A DNA stretch of 64,000 nucleotides from Pseudomonadota bacterium (GCA_023388935.1 JAEWFG010000032.1:1-64000); one strand, 5' to 3'; numbered from the stretch's first letter, positions 18,227 to 27,727 are shown. A program made the numbers and translations. Notes: a model not told the origin generated them from the letters alone.

Positions 18227-19081
18227 TTAGGCCGCAGCCGATACTCGCGCCTCATCCTTGATTGGATTACGCAGGATACCGAGCCCTTCAACCTCCACCT
18301 CGCATACGTCGCCGTCTTTCATGAACAACGGCGGCTTGCGAGCAAAGCCGACCCCCGCAGGAGTACCTGTTACGATCAAATCGCCCGGCTCCAGAGTGAG
18401 AACCTCACTGGCGAAGAAGACCAGATCAGCAACGCTGAAGACGAGATCGCTGGTGCTCGCAGCTTGAACGACTGTGCCGTTCAAGCGGGTTTCAAGGCGA
18501 AGACCTGCGGCCCCCTTCGGCAACTCATCGGCAGTGACGAACTCGGGGCCGAAGGCGCCGGTCCCGTCGAAATTCTTTCCGACGGTCCACTGAGGCGACT
18601 TGAATTGATAGTCCCTGATCGACGCATCATTGAAGATCGAATAGCCTGCGATATGATCGAGCGCATTCGCGCGACTTATTCGACGCCCTCCCTTTCCGAC
18701 GATCGCAACGACCTCTCCTTCGAAATCGAGTTGCTCTGACACCGCCGGGCGAGCAATGGCTTCGCCATGCCCAACAAGGCTCGAAGCGAATCTTGGAAAG
18801 AATGCGGGATAGTCCGGGACGTTCTTGTAGGGGCTTTCCGCAGCGTGATCGACGTAGTTCAGCCCAACACAAATGATCTTCGGAGGGCGCGATATAGGCG
18901 GCAGAAAGTGAATCCCGGCGGGATCGAGCACCTCAACCGCCGCATTGGCTGCCGCCGCCAATGCGCCAGCCCCCTCATTCAAAAGGGCGACCAGGCTTCG
19001 TGAGCCCAGATCCAAAAGATCACTGCCCTTCCGGACCGCGAGGCCTTCACGCCCTTCTTTTCGATAATTGACAAAACGCAC
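18227..19081 (-). CDS. Fumarylacetoacetate hydrolase-family enzyme
   Basis: A 284-residue FAH-superfamily protein. The core begins IICVGLNYVDHAAES. Metal ligands are in DFEGEVVAIVGK (ExE) and YSIFNDASIRDYQ (Asp), with KNFDGTGAFGP and TGTPAGVGFARKP as conserved active-site loops. The family includes fumarylpyruvate and fumarylacetoacetate hydrolases and 4-oxalocrotonate decarboxylases. GTG 19081 is chosen since AGGAGG lies six bases upstream; the frame extends further without a signal. It is the first gene of module A, downstream of a perfect palindrome at 19147-19160. It probably hydrolyses or decarboxylates the ring-fission product. Confidence 0.85.
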   Translation of the reverse strand: MRFVNYRKEGREGLAVRKGSDLLDLGSRSLVALLNEGAGALAAAANAAVEVLDPAGIHFLPPISRPPKIICVGLNYVDHAAESPYKNVPDYPAFFPRFASSLVGHGEAIARPAVSEQLDFEGEVVAIVGKGGRRISRANALDHIAGYSIFNDASIRDYQFKSPQWTVGKNFDGTGAFGPEFVTADELPKGAAGLRLETRLNGTVVQAASTSDLVFSVADLVFFASEVLTLEPGDLIVTGTPAGVGFARKPPLFMKDGDVCEVEVEGLGILRNPIKDEARVSAAA

Positions 19082-19146
19082 GCCTGACCTCCTGCCGTCT
19101 CTGTCGTGGCGACCGATGTGCCACCAGGCAGGCAGTCCGTCAAGAA

Positions 19147-19160
19147 TATTTTCGAAAATA
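19147..19160. promoter_or_regulatory. Palindromic operator, probably GntR site (module A catabolic genes)
   Basis: TATTTTCGAAAATA is a perfect 14-bp palindrome between the FAH-type gene and the gntR stop. Close relatives of the sequence lie at 19972-19985 and 35466-35479, both upstream of divergent gntR genes. The position, just upstream of the first catabolic gene, fits an operator. Confidence 0.6.
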
Positions 19161-19175
19161 AGATAGATCTTCCTA

Positions 19176-19970
19176 CTATTGGTCAGTATCAAAAAGTGCG
19201 GGATCGCCTGCCAAGACGATCCGGATCGTCGCATCGAGATGGCGGCGGATCAAGAATACGGACGCGTCGGTATCCCGCGCCAAGACGGCGGATGCAATTT
19301 CCTGGTGTTCGGCCAAGTCGTCCCTCGCAGCCTGAAGGTATTGCACTGAAAGGCGCCGGTACCTGTCGGCCAGGTCATAGAGCTGATCTCGAAAGTGCAG
19401 CAGCCAAGGGGATCCACACGCGGCCACCAAAGAATAGTGGAAGGCTCGATGGCGCACCTCCCACTCGGAATCGATCAGGCCGTCGTCGCCGATTTTCTTC
19501 CGTCTCGAAAGTTCGTGAAGGGCAGCCACTATATTGGCCTCCCAGCGATCTCCACCCTTCTCGATCGACAGCTTTATTCCCGTAGAATCAAGCTCTTTTC
19601 GAAGAAAAGTGACGTCGAGCAGGTCGGACTTGGAGACCGAAGCTACGCGAAAACCCTTGTGCTCCTCCAGCACCACAAGACCATCGGAGGCAAGCTTCAT
19701 GAGCGCCTCCCGCAACGGGCTCAGGCCGATATCATACTGCGCCTTCAACTCGTCCGAGCGCAGTCGGGCCCCTGGCTTCAGGCGACACTCGAGGATGTCT
19801 TTCCGCAACTCCCCATAGATCTCCGACGTTCGGGTCTTACCCTTCCGAACCACGTCAATGGATTGCTCCGACTCCTGTAGATTGATCACCGATCTTGCCA
19901 CGCAACAGCTCCGATAGTCCGAATCTCCGCCCAACATACCGAACAATCGACAATTTACACCACTTTCCAA
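19176..19970 (-). CDS. GntR-family (FCD) transcriptional regulator, module A
   Basis: A protein of up to 264 residues with an N-terminal winged helix (EIYGELRKDILECRLKPGAR, then GLSPLREALMKLASDGLVVL) and a C-terminal FCD ligand domain with metal-type His residues (RHRAFHYSLVAACGSPWLL, LAEHQEIASAVLARD). The first 27 residues look non-native; a GTG near 19889 (VINLQESEQ) may be the true start. FCD regulators typically repress catabolic genes until a carboxylic acid ligand binds. It divides the catabolic genes and the ABC transporter operon, with palindromes on both sides, so it likely controls both. It is paralogous to the regulator at 35516-36313. Confidence 0.83.
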   Translation of the reverse strand: MESGVNCRLFGMLGGDSDYRSCCVARSVINLQESEQSIDVVRKGKTRTSEIYGELRKDILECRLKPGARLRSDELKAQYDIGLSPLREALMKLASDGLVVLEEHKGFRVASVSKSDLLDVTFLRKELDSTGIKLSIEKGGDRWEANIVAALHELSRRKKIGDDGLIDSEWEVRHRAFHYSLVAACGSPWLLHFRDQLYDLADRYRRLSVQYLQAARDDLAEHQEIASAVLARDTDASVFLIRRHLDATIRIVLAGDPALFDTDQ

Positions 19971-19971
19971 T

Positions 19972-19985
19972 TATTTTCGAATATT
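19972..19985. promoter_or_regulatory. Operator-like site in the gntR/ABC-transporter divergent region
   Basis: TATTTTCGAATATT resembles the perfect palindrome TATTTTCGAAAATA at 19147-19160, identical in the first ten bases. It lies between the gntR start and the substrate-binding protein gene, beside a TTGACT that could be a -35 box (19987-19992). Confidence 0.5.
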
Positions 19986-20053
19986 TTTGACTTTTCAGAT
20001 TATTCCATTAGGTTGCCGCGCTTCATAACAATCACATTTGGAGGACTCCCGAG

Positions 20054-21190
20054 ATGAACAATGCGCGGAAGCCGGCCGCCACCTTGGCGACTCTGCTGAG
20101 CTTGCTCTCACTAAGCAGCGCGGTCGCTGCGGACGAAAAAGCCCCGTTTCGGATCGGCGCGATCCTTTCGACCACCGGTCCGATAGCCGGCGTCGGAATC
20201 CCGGAACGCGACGGCGCCCTGCTCGCTCAGAAGTTCATCAACAGCAAGGGTGGCGTGAACGGGCGTCCGATCGAGCTTTTGATCGAGGATGACGCCTCTA
20301 ACCCGGATACTGCGGTCACGCGCGCGAATGCCCTCGTCCGGTCCTCCCAAGTGCAGGCACTTATCGGCTCGACGGGGCTAGCCTCGACGGTGGCCATCGG
20401 TGGTCTCACCGATCCAATCAAATTGCCGCACGTGGCGCTAAGTGGAATCGGACCCGCTATCGAATTCAAGCGTACCTGCCTCGTACACCTTCTGGCGCCG
20501 CAGGAACTCAACGCTCGAGCTGCGCTGGTGTATGCCAAGGAGTCGATCCACGCCAAAAAAATCGCCGTTCTGCACGATTCCGGCTATGGACAGGCCGTCT
20601 TCAACAGCATCAAACAAGTCATCTCGGATTACGGCCTGGAACTAGCGCAAGCGGAAAAGTTCGATATAGGCGCTACTGACGTCACCGCGCAGGCTGCCAA
20701 GATCAAATCGGTCGCTCCCCAAGCGGTGATCGTCATCGCTTCATCGGCCACGCCTTTCCGCAACTTGCGCGACGTGCAGATCGCGGTCCCGATCATCGGC
20801 AGCATTGCGTCGTCCTCCTACGAATATATCAAAGCAATGGGCGAGGCTTCGAACGGCGTCATCTTTCCGGAGTTCTTGATATCGGAAGATCCGCTTCCGC
20901 ATCAGAAAACATTCGTCGAACAGTTCAAAGCTGAATACGGCCGGCTGCCTAAGAACTACGAAGCGGCGGGCTGGGACGCGGTTCAACTGATCGCGAAGAC
21001 TCTCGCAACTACCGCGGACGGCAACGACAATCAGAAGTTCTGTGCTGCTTTGAGAGGGCCGTTCAAGGGCACGTTGGCGGAGTACGACTTCAGCGCTGAA
21101 AATCTGACCGGCATGCAACTGTCCAGCTTCAGCTACTCCCAGGTGAAGGATGGAGCCTTCGTGAGACTGCCTTTCAGGGTTAGCCAGTGA
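20054..21190 (+). CDS. ABC transporter substrate-binding protein (branched-chain amino-acid type)
   Basis: A 378-residue periplasmic binding protein of the Leu/Ile/Val-binding type (Peripla_BP_6). The signal peptide has a charged MNNARKP start, a hydrophobic LATLLSLLSLSSAVA core and cleavage near AVAA. The mature N-terminus FRIGAILSTTGPIAGVG and the segment ELLIEDDASNPDTAVTRANA are family hallmarks. GGAGG lies upstream of ATG 20054. It heads a five-gene operon with two permeases and two ATPases. Many rhizobial members of this family bind aromatic acids, and linkage to a ring-cleavage-type cluster makes such a ligand plausible. Confidence 0.87.
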   Translation: MNNARKPAATLATLLSLLSLSSAVAADEKAPFRIGAILSTTGPIAGVGIPERDGALLAQKFINSKGGVNGRPIELLIEDDASNPDTAVTRANALVRSSQVQALIGSTGLASTVAIGGLTDPIKLPHVALSGIGPAIEFKRTCLVHLLAPQELNARAALVYAKESIHAKKIAVLHDSGYGQAVFNSIKQVISDYGLELAQAEKFDIGATDVTAQAAKIKSVAPQAVIVIASSATPFRNLRDVQIAVPIIGSIASSSYEYIKAMGEASNGVIFPEFLISEDPLPHQKTFVEQFKAEYGRLPKNYEAAGWDAVQLIAKTLATTADGNDNQKFCAALRGPFKGTLAEYDFSAENLTGMQLSSFSYSQVKDGAFVRLPFRVSQ

Positions 21191-21238
21191 CCCGGTCTGA
21201 TCCTCTAACTTCCGAACTCCATTCAGAGGCCATATCGC

Positions 21239-22123
21239 GTGTCGTTAACGCTTAGCATCCAGGCCGTTTTCGCCGGCATCACCAATGGGTTCGTCTACGC
21301 GCTGACGGGCCTGGGAATAGCAGTGATCTTTGCGGGCAGCCGGGTGGTCAATGCGATGCAAGGCGAATTTGCCGTCGTCGGGGGCATGACGGTCGCAATC
21401 GCGTTGGCCGCCGGGGCGTCCCTCCCGGTCGCGATCGCGGCTGGACTGATCTTGGGAACGGGCATTGGGCACTTCATGCACGATGCCCTCATCAACCCGA
21501 TGATCCGTCGCAAGGCGAACGAAGAAAGCATGCTGCTCTTGACGATTGGCGTCGCCTTTACTCTGTCGTCGCTGGTCCTCTTCATCGCTGGACGTGGCTC
21601 CCATCTACTGCCTGCGGTTGGGGGCAATGCCGTCCTAACGCTCGCCGGAGCCACGATCCGCGTTCACGCGATCTTTCTGATTGTGGTCGGCAGCATGTTG
21701 GTGGGCGCGCTCGCAATCTTCTTCAAACGGGCACCACTCGGGATTGCAATGGTCGCGGCGGCCCTTGATGCGGATGGAGCCGCCATCACCGGCATCAACG
21801 TCACGCGCATGCGACAGACAGCGTTCATCTTGGGTGGCGGACTCGGAGCCGTTGCAGGCATCCTGGTCGCTCCCCTCACCGAGGTCGGCTACCAGATGGG
21901 TTTGGGGTTGACCCTGAAGGGATTCGCGGCGGCCGTCGTCGGGGGGCTGGCGAATCCGCTGGGAGCAGTGGTGGGCGGAATTCTGATCGGCCTGGTCGAA
22001 TCCTTCGGCGTCGTATTCATCGCGTCGGGTTACAAGAATGTATTCGCAATGTCGGTACTGATTGCCGTCATGATCCTCGTTCCAAACGGCATTCTCGGAC
22101 GGGCCGGGCGGACAGGAGGTTGA
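21239..22123 (+). CDS. Branched-chain-type ABC permease, LivH class
   Basis: A 294-residue inner-membrane permease with about eight hydrophobic segments. It begins with IQAVFAGITNGFVYALTGLG and contains FAGSRVVNAMQGEFAVVGGM, the typical LivH first helices. The coupling loop with GLGLTLKGFAAAVVGGL precedes the last helices. The start is GTG 21239; the ribosome binding site is weak. It is the second gene of the operon. With the LivM partner it forms the transmembrane channel. Length and topology are normal. Confidence 0.86.
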   Translation: MSLTLSIQAVFAGITNGFVYALTGLGIAVIFAGSRVVNAMQGEFAVVGGMTVAIALAAGASLPVAIAAGLILGTGIGHFMHDALINPMIRRKANEESMLLLTIGVAFTLSSLVLFIAGRGSHLLPAVGGNAVLTLAGATIRVHAIFLIVVGSMLVGALAIFFKRAPLGIAMVAAALDADGAAITGINVTRMRQTAFILGGGLGAVAGILVAPLTEVGYQMGLGLTLKGFAAAVVGGLANPLGAVVGGILIGLVESFGVVFIASGYKNVFAMSVLIAVMILVPNGILGRAGRTGG

Positions 22124-22130
22124 GGCTCAG

Positions 22131-23075
22131 ATGACCCGCAATCCTGTGCTCTGGTCTGCAGTTGCCATTCTATTCCTACTCCTGCCGAAAATCCTTCCTG
22201 CTTATGGGCTCGATCTCCTCGTGTTCGCGGCTGTCTACACGGTTGCCGGAATTGGCGTCGGAGTGCTGCTTGGTCAATGCGGCATCCTTAATCTGGCTCA
22301 ATCGGTTTTCTACGCGATTGGAGCCTATGCGTCGGCTTACTGTACGGTTGAGCTTGGCCTTTCGTCATTGAGCGGAATTGCGATTGGCCTGGTGGTGAGC
22401 GGAGCGACCGCGTTCCTCATCGGCTGGCCCACGTTGCGTCTGAGTGGGTATTTCCTGGCTTTGGCGACCTTGGCCCTCAGCACTGCTGGTAGCGAGCTTT
22501 TCTTCGAATGGGACTGGCTCACTGGAGGGACCTTCGGTATCGGCGGCATTCCTCCGATCACCATCGCAGGATTCTCGTTCCAATCACGGGAAAGCGTCTT
22601 CTATCTAACCTGGTGCTGTGTCGCATTGGCGTCCCTCGCAACGCGCAATTTGCTCTCCTCAGGACCAGGTTTGGCAATGAAGGCCATGCGATCCGAACCT
22701 GATGCCGCCGCCGTGCTTGGTATCGATCTTCATTATCTCCGACTGAAGATATTCGTGCTGTCAGCAGTGCTCGGATCTCTGGCTGGCTCTCTATTTGCAC
22801 ATACGGTCGGATTCGTGAGCGTTCAGAGCTTCGGCGTGGACCGCTCGATCCTCTTTCTATTGGTACCGGTCATCGGAGGAACCCGCTCACTGCTGGGTAT
22901 CGTGTTGGGCGGGCTCTTCGTCGCCATCGTCCCCGAGTTGCTGAGTAAATTCGGAGACATCCATCAAGTACTCTTCGGAATGCTGCTGATCGCCGTGGTT
23001 CTTGCTTTTCCGAACGGAATTGCCGGAATCACCGGCTCGCTGCGACGAATGGTTCGCGGACGGAACGAAGCATGA
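22131..23075 (+). CDS. Branched-chain-type ABC permease, LivM class
   Basis: A 314-residue permease with about nine hydrophobic segments. GQCGILNLAQSVFYAIGAYA near the N-terminus and RLSGYFLALATLALSTAG are the LivM family signatures; SLAGSLFAHTVGFVSVQSFG and VPVIGGTRSLLG form the conserved C-terminal part. GAGG lies about five bases before ATG 22131. Its stop overlaps the next gene's start by four bases (ATGA), so the operon is translationally coupled. It pairs with the LivH-type permease. Confidence 0.86.
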   Translation: MTRNPVLWSAVAILFLLLPKILPAYGLDLLVFAAVYTVAGIGVGVLLGQCGILNLAQSVFYAIGAYASAYCTVELGLSSLSGIAIGLVVSGATAFLIGWPTLRLSGYFLALATLALSTAGSELFFEWDWLTGGTFGIGGIPPITIAGFSFQSRESVFYLTWCCVALASLATRNLLSSGPGLAMKAMRSEPDAAAVLGIDLHYLRLKIFVLSAVLGSLAGSLFAHTVGFVSVQSFGVDRSILFLLVPVIGGTRSLLGIVLGGLFVAIVPELLSKFGDIHQVLFGMLLIAVVLAFPNGIAGITGSLRRMVRGRNEA

Positions 23076-23881
23076 TGCACATCAACACCTCCAGTACGAA
23101 CGAAGCGGCTGCGGCGCAGCAGGCACCAGAAGTCCTGCTAACGCTGAATTCGATTGCGAAAAGCTTCGGCGGGCTTCACGTCTTGAGCGACATCAGCTTC
23201 TCGATTCCGGCAAACGGCATCATCGGCCTGATCGGACCAAATGGGTCGGGAAAGACAACGCTCTTTAACATAATCTCGGGCTTCATCTCCTCGGATCGTG
23301 GAGAGCTGACGTTCAACGGTATCGACATCACAGGCATGACCGTACCGCAACGTTGCAGGCAAGGTATCGTCAGGACCTTCCAGACGCCTAAACTTTTCGA
23401 GTCGCTGACCGCTCTGGAGAACGTCATGACGGGATTTCACAAGACCCGTCGCGCCGGCGTCGTTGAGAGTTTGTTGGGGAGCGCAAGATCTCGTCGGGAG
23501 ATGAGCTTTGCTCGCGAAAGTGCGGCCAATATCCTCGAAGCACTGGGAATCGCCCCGCTTGCCGACTTCGACGCGTCTCGCCTCACGGCAGGACAACGCC
23601 GATCGGTTGAAATCGCGCGTGCACTGGCGTCCAAACCAAGACTGCTCATGCTCGACGAGCCGTCGACCGGATTGACCCGTGAGGAGACCTTTTCCCTCGC
23701 AAGTCTGCTGGAGCGCGTGCGTGAAGACGGCATCGCCGTGTTAGTCGTCTCCCATGACATGGAATTCATCCGCGTGACGGAAAGGACGCACGTCCTTTAT
23801 TTCGGCAAGATCATTGCATCCGGCGACGTCGCGTCGCTCCAAGCCGATCCAACCGTCAGACAGGTCTATCTCGGCAACTAG
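23072..23881 (+). CDS. Branched-chain-type ABC ATPase, LivG class
   Basis: A 269-residue ATPase. Walker A is GPNGSGKTTLFN, Walker B LLMLDEPSTGL, and the switch His is in VVSHDMEFI. The usual LSGGQ signature is altered here to LTAGQRRSVEIARAL, an accepted LivG variant. The first 20 residues (NTSSTNEAAAAQQ) are a polar extension. ATG 23072 overlaps the permease stop; an adjacent ATG three bases on is equivalent. It forms a heterodimer with the LivF-type ATPase to power uptake. Confidence 0.86.
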   Translation: MMHINTSSTNEAAAAQQAPEVLLTLNSIAKSFGGLHVLSDISFSIPANGIIGLIGPNGSGKTTLFNIISGFISSDRGELTFNGIDITGMTVPQRCRQGIVRTFQTPKLFESLTALENVMTGFHKTRRAGVVESLLGSARSRREMSFARESAANILEALGIAPLADFDASRLTAGQRRSVEIARALASKPRLLMLDEPSTGLTREETFSLASLLERVREDGIAVLVVSHDMEFIRVTERTHVLYFGKIIASGDVASLQADPTVRQVYLGN

Positions 23882-23890
23882 GAGCAAGCG

Positions 23891-24607
23891 GTGCTGCAGG
23901 TTCAGAGTGTTTCCGCGGGCTATGGTTCGATCCCCGTGCTTTACGACATTGAACTTAACGTTGGTCGGGACGAGGTCGTTGGCCTCGTCGGCCCGAATGG
24001 GGCGGGAAAGTCGACCCTCGTTCGCGCGATCGCGGGTTTGCTGCCGGCTAAATCCGGACGCATCGCAATCGGTGACGCGGACATCACTAACACCGCTGCT
24101 CACGAGAGACCTGGACAGGGTGTTGCCATCGTACTCAACGATAGACATTTATTCGGCCCGCTTTCCGTGGCTCAGAATCTCGCAATCGCGGAGCGTCACG
24201 CTCGGCGAACCGGCCGGCAGGTCAACTTCACAATGGAAGACCTGAAAGAGCTGTTTCCAATTGTACGCGAACGTGCAGACAGCAAGGTCGAATTTCTGAG
24301 TGGTGGACAGCAGCAGATGGTTGCGATCGCAAGGGCCCTGCTCTTACAGCCGAACATCCTCGTGATGGATGAACCATCCGCCGGGCTGGCCCCCAAGATC
24401 GTGAAGGAAATACTCGGCGTGCTGCACCATTTGAAGTCCCGCGGCCTCGGGATTCTTTTGATCGAGCAAAATGTCGGCATTGTCGCCGACGTCGCGGAGC
24501 GGGGCTACGTAATGTCCTTAGGACGGCTCGTCCATGAGATCACGCCGGGTTCCTGGACAGGTCTGCTCGAGAATGACGCGCTCATGAAGGCTTACCTTGG
24601 CGGGTAG
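23891..24607 (+). CDS. Branched-chain-type ABC ATPase, LivF class
   Basis: A 238-residue ATPase. Walker A is GPNGAGKSTLVR, the signature is LSGGQQQMVAIARALL, and Walker B is ILVMDEPSAGLAPKIV, the Gly-Leu-Ala-Pro pattern typical of LivF. The start is GTG 23891, with AGGAG about six bases upstream. It is the last gene of the operon; a GC-rich inverted repeat follows at 24615-24636. The protein is complete. Confidence 0.86.
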   Translation: MLQVQSVSAGYGSIPVLYDIELNVGRDEVVGLVGPNGAGKSTLVRAIAGLLPAKSGRIAIGDADITNTAAHERPGQGVAIVLNDRHLFGPLSVAQNLAIAERHARRTGRQVNFTMEDLKELFPIVRERADSKVEFLSGGQQQMVAIARALLLQPNILVMDEPSAGLAPKIVKEILGVLHHLKSRGLGILLIEQNVGIVADVAERGYVMSLGRLVHEITPGSWTGLLENDALMKAYLGG

Positions 24608-24614
24608 CACGCAG

Positions 24615-24636
24615 ATCGGTGGGGCGCCCCCCCGAT
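24615..24636 (+). terminator. Possible terminator of the ABC transporter operon
   Basis: ATCGG(T)GGGG and CCCC(C)CCGAT form an interrupted GC-rich inverted repeat eight bases after the LivF-type stop. The following sequence is T-rich (TTGTGTCGTT) but not a clean T-run. Confidence 0.45.
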
Positions 24637-24751
24637 TGTGTCGTTACGGTGCGGAAATTCTCCCAGCATCTAGCCGCTTTCGCGACGATGTCCCTTAAGA
24701 ACGCTGGCCAGAACGGCCTGGGCAGCTCCCTGAATTGGCGCCATCGTCATG

Positions 24752-24859
24752 GCCGCGTGCCGGTTGAACCCAGTAGGTTTCCGGGCGACACTGCAACAAC
24801 ACGATGCAGTTGTCCGCCGGCAGTTGCCGGTCGACCGCGAACTCGACATCCACGGCGTG
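24752..24859 (-). pseudogene. PEP synthase / pyruvate phosphate dikinase N-terminal domain remnant
   Basis: On the minus strand, HAVDVEFAVDRQLPADNCIV followed by LLQCRPETYW matches the end of the ATP-grasp domain of PEP synthase-like enzymes, where DIEWAID...LLQ-x-RPET-W is strongly conserved. The frame is short and breaks on both sides, so only a fragment of about 35 residues remains, lodged between the ABC operon and the acetoacetyl-CoA synthetase gene. Confidence 0.6.
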
Positions 24860-24948
24860 CTGATGATTCCGCCCCGATATGCGCCTGGCGCTCATGCCGG
24901 GTCAGCCAATCTGATCTTCGACGGTCGACGCCACGTCCAACATCGGGT

Positions 24949-26961
24949 CTACGACCCACATGTGACTGAGTTCCCTGACGAGTTCAGCTTCTCCGCGAAC
25001 CTGACAAAGTATTCGAAGCTTGCCGGGTTTGCCATGGAGTCGGCGCTCGCTACCTTGTTTGCCGGGCTGCCGAGCAGCAGCTTGCGAACCGGAAGCTCCA
25101 TCTTCTTGCCGGTCAGGGTGCGCGGAATCTCGTCCACCTGGAATATGTCACTCGGCACATGGCGGGCCGACCCGTAGGTTCGGATCTGTGTGGCGATCCG
25201 GGCCTTCAATTCATCACTGAGCGTAAGCCCCGGCTGCAGGACTACAAACAGGGGCATGAAGGACTCGCGGCCCAGATATTCGAGGTCGACGACAAGGCTG
25301 TCACGAATTTCGGGAATGTCCTCAACGACGCGATAGATCTCGGCGGTTCCTATTCGGATGCCGAAGCGGTTGATCGTGGTGTCGGAACGACCGTAGATCT
25401 GACAGCTCCCGCTGGGCGAAAACCGGATCCAGTCGCCGTGCCGCCACAAACCTGGAAACTGCTCGAAATAGCTTTCCCGATAGCGCCGGCCGCCCTCGTC
25501 GTTCCAGAAATAGATCGGCATCGACGGCATCGGCTTGACGATAACCAGCTCGCCGACCTCGCCGATCACGGCTTCACCAGCCTCGTTGAAGGCGAACGCG
25601 GCAACGCCGAGCTCTCGGCATTGAATTTCTCCTGCATGGACCGGCAGAATCGGGCTGCACGCCACGAATCCCGAGGCTATGTCCGTGCCGCCACTGATGG
25701 ACGCCAGCCAGACATCGGATTTCACTGCCTCGTAAACCCACCGATACGCCTCCACCGGCAGCGGCGATCCGGTAGAGTTGATGGACCGCAGCTTGTCCAA
25801 CACAACGAAGTCCTTCGGCCGCAGCCCGTCCTTCATGCAATTGGTGAGGAACGCGGCACCGCAACCAAACAGCGTGACGCCGCATTCGTCCATGAATCGC
25901 CAGATCGCCTCGTTGTCCGGATAGGCCGGATTGCCATCATACAGCACGATCGAGGCACCGGTCAGAAGGGCGCCGACCTGCAGATTCCAGACAATCCATC
26001 CCGTGCTGCCCAAAAACAGGAGACGATCCCCAGGACGCAGGTCATGTTGCAACGCCATGGTTTTGAGGTGAGTCAGGACGATGCCGCCATGGCTGTGCAC
26101 CATCGCCTTAGGCAGACCTGTCGTTCCGGACGAATAGACGATCCAGAGCGGATGCGAAAAAGGCACGCGCTCGAAGCGCAGCTCGACCTCGCCACTGTCA
26201 GCGTCGCGCCACGCGATCGTATTGGGCCATTCGATCCGCCGTTCCTGGTCGAGCGGACCGGGAACATGGATCACGTGACCAACGCTCGGCAGCCCCGCGA
26301 TCAGCTCCTCGACAATGCGCGCGCGATCGTGGCTCCTGCCGTTGTAGTTGTAGCTGTCCACCGCAAACAGCACCTTGGGTTCGATTTGGCTGAAGCGATC
26401 GAGCACCATAGTGCGTCCCATCTCTGGCGAGCAGCCGGACCAGATGGCCCCGATGCTAGCACACGCAAGGAACGCAACCACCGTCTCCGGACGATTGGGC
26501 AGGTAGGACGCAACCCGGTCGCCGCGGTTGACGCCTAGACTGCGCAGCGTGGCGGCAAGCGCCGCCGTTTCGCGCCGCAGCGCGGCCCAGCTCATCTCCT
26601 GCACTGCGCCCTCTTCGCTGCGCGCCAGGATGGCCGGCGAGTCTGCGTTGGCGGAGCGGAAGATGTGCTCAGCATAGTTCAGCCGGGTATTCGGAAACCA
26701 CTCGGCCCCGGGCATCTCCTCCGATCGCAACACGGGAGTTGCGTTCCCATCAGCCTGAACGTCGAAATAGTCCCAGATCGAAAGCCAAAACGCGTTTAGG
26801 TCGTCCGTTGACCACTGCCACAGATCCTCGTAGCAGCCGAACGTGCGGCCTTGCCGCGCCGCCAGCCAGCTCATGTAGTCAGCCACCCGCGACGTACCGA
26901 CCTTGTCGTCAGACGGAGTCCACAATAGTTCGGCAGCCGCCGCTTCTACTCCCGTTTGCAC
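24949..26961 (-). CDS. aacS: Acetoacetyl-CoA synthetase (acetoacetate-CoA ligase)
   Basis: A 670-residue ANL-superfamily ligase that activates acetoacetate with ATP and CoA in the cytoplasm. The P-loop is IVYSSGTTGLPKAMVHSHGG; the A5/A7 segments include SISGGTDIASGFV and LWRHGDWIRF, and the C-terminal Lys loop is in RTLTGKKMELPVRKLL. The N-terminal ACS-type extension (WLAARQGRTFGCYEDLWQWS) and its length match AacS. The start is GTG 26961. The stop lies beyond the transporter operon on the opposite strand. Acetoacetate is a product of fumarylacetoacetate cleavage, so it could link to module A. This is inference. Confidence 0.85.
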   Translation of the reverse strand: MQTGVEAAAAELLWTPSDDKVGTSRVADYMSWLAARQGRTFGCYEDLWQWSTDDLNAFWLSIWDYFDVQADGNATPVLRSEEMPGAEWFPNTRLNYAEHIFRSANADSPAILARSEEGAVQEMSWAALRRETAALAATLRSLGVNRGDRVASYLPNRPETVVAFLACASIGAIWSGCSPEMGRTMVLDRFSQIEPKVLFAVDSYNYNGRSHDRARIVEELIAGLPSVGHVIHVPGPLDQERRIEWPNTIAWRDADSGEVELRFERVPFSHPLWIVYSSGTTGLPKAMVHSHGGIVLTHLKTMALQHDLRPGDRLLFLGSTGWIVWNLQVGALLTGASIVLYDGNPAYPDNEAIWRFMDECGVTLFGCGAAFLTNCMKDGLRPKDFVVLDKLRSINSTGSPLPVEAYRWVYEAVKSDVWLASISGGTDIASGFVACSPILPVHAGEIQCRELGVAAFAFNEAGEAVIGEVGELVIVKPMPSMPIYFWNDEGGRRYRESYFEQFPGLWRHGDWIRFSPSGSCQIYGRSDTTINRFGIRIGTAEIYRVVEDIPEIRDSLVVDLEYLGRESFMPLFVVLQPGLTLSDELKARIATQIRTYGSARHVPSDIFQVDEIPRTLTGKKMELPVRKLLLGSPANKVASADSMANPASFEYFVRFAEKLNSSGNSVTCGS

Positions 26962-27238
26962 TCGTCCATTCCTTTCACTTCGAGCGAGCTTTGATCAGCA
27001 CGATCCTGACCCGTTTGCGCCGACAACCATCTTGATCGGAGAGCCTGGAGAGCCGCTCGTCAATCCAATCTCTCTCTTAGAAACTCACAGAAGCTTACAA
27101 ACCTCAATCATCGTCATGAATCCGAACTACACCTATCTTTAGGTAGGCTGAGCGAAAAGGTGGCGTAGCTGATCGTCGGTCGAAGTACGCTCTTGAGACC
27201 CACTTCCTCACTCCGTCGAGCTAAACAGTGTATTCCGC

Positions 27239-27727
27239 TCAGCCAACGTCCTTGAGCAGGTCCATCAACTGTGTCCGGCGCTTGTGCCCGATAAGCTCGG
27301 CGACTTCGTCTTCGTGCCGTGCAACCAGCTCTTGGAGGCTCTTCAGAGCCTTTCGGCCGGCGCCAGTCAAAAATAGTGCATGCGACCGACCGTCGCGATT
27401 CCGCCGTTCAACCCATTCGCGTCGTTCGAGCTCATGGAGCATTCGCGCAAGTCGCGCACGCTCAATATTGAGCGCCAGCCCAATGGCTGCTTGTGAGCTG
27501 CCCGGATTGGCTGCAATCAACACCAGAACCGAGTATTGCGCGGGCCGCACATTCATCGGCGCTAGCGTCGTCATGAAATTCCGGAAGATTGCAACCTGCA
27601 GCCGGCGAACGAGATAGCCGAGATTTCCATGCAGTTCTGCGATGTCCAATTGATTGTCCAGAGTGGACGAGTCCGGTTCATCGAGGAGCCGAGAGCCGGC
27701 TCGAGACCTGTTCGGGGATGGAGACAT
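27239..27727 (-). CDS. MarR-family transcriptional regulator
   Basis: A 162-residue MarR-type protein. The DNA-binding part is NPGSSQAAIGLALNIERARL, followed by the wing region VERRNRDGRSHALFLTGAGR; the dimerisation helices flank it. The N-terminal 30 residues are polar and probably disordered. It is divergent from the substrate-binding protein gene at 27866, with a 21-bp palindrome (27778-27798) in between that is the likely operator. MarR proteins commonly sense phenolic ligands, in keeping with an aromatic-uptake role for the neighbour. The ligand is unknown. Confidence 0.83.
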   Translation of the reverse strand: MSPSPNRSRAGSRLLDEPDSSTLDNQLDIAELHGNLGYLVRRLQVAIFRNFMTTLAPMNVRPAQYSVLVLIAANPGSSQAAIGLALNIERARLARMLHELERREWVERRNRDGRSHALFLTGAGRKALKSLQELVARHEDEVAELIGHKRRTQLMDLLKDVG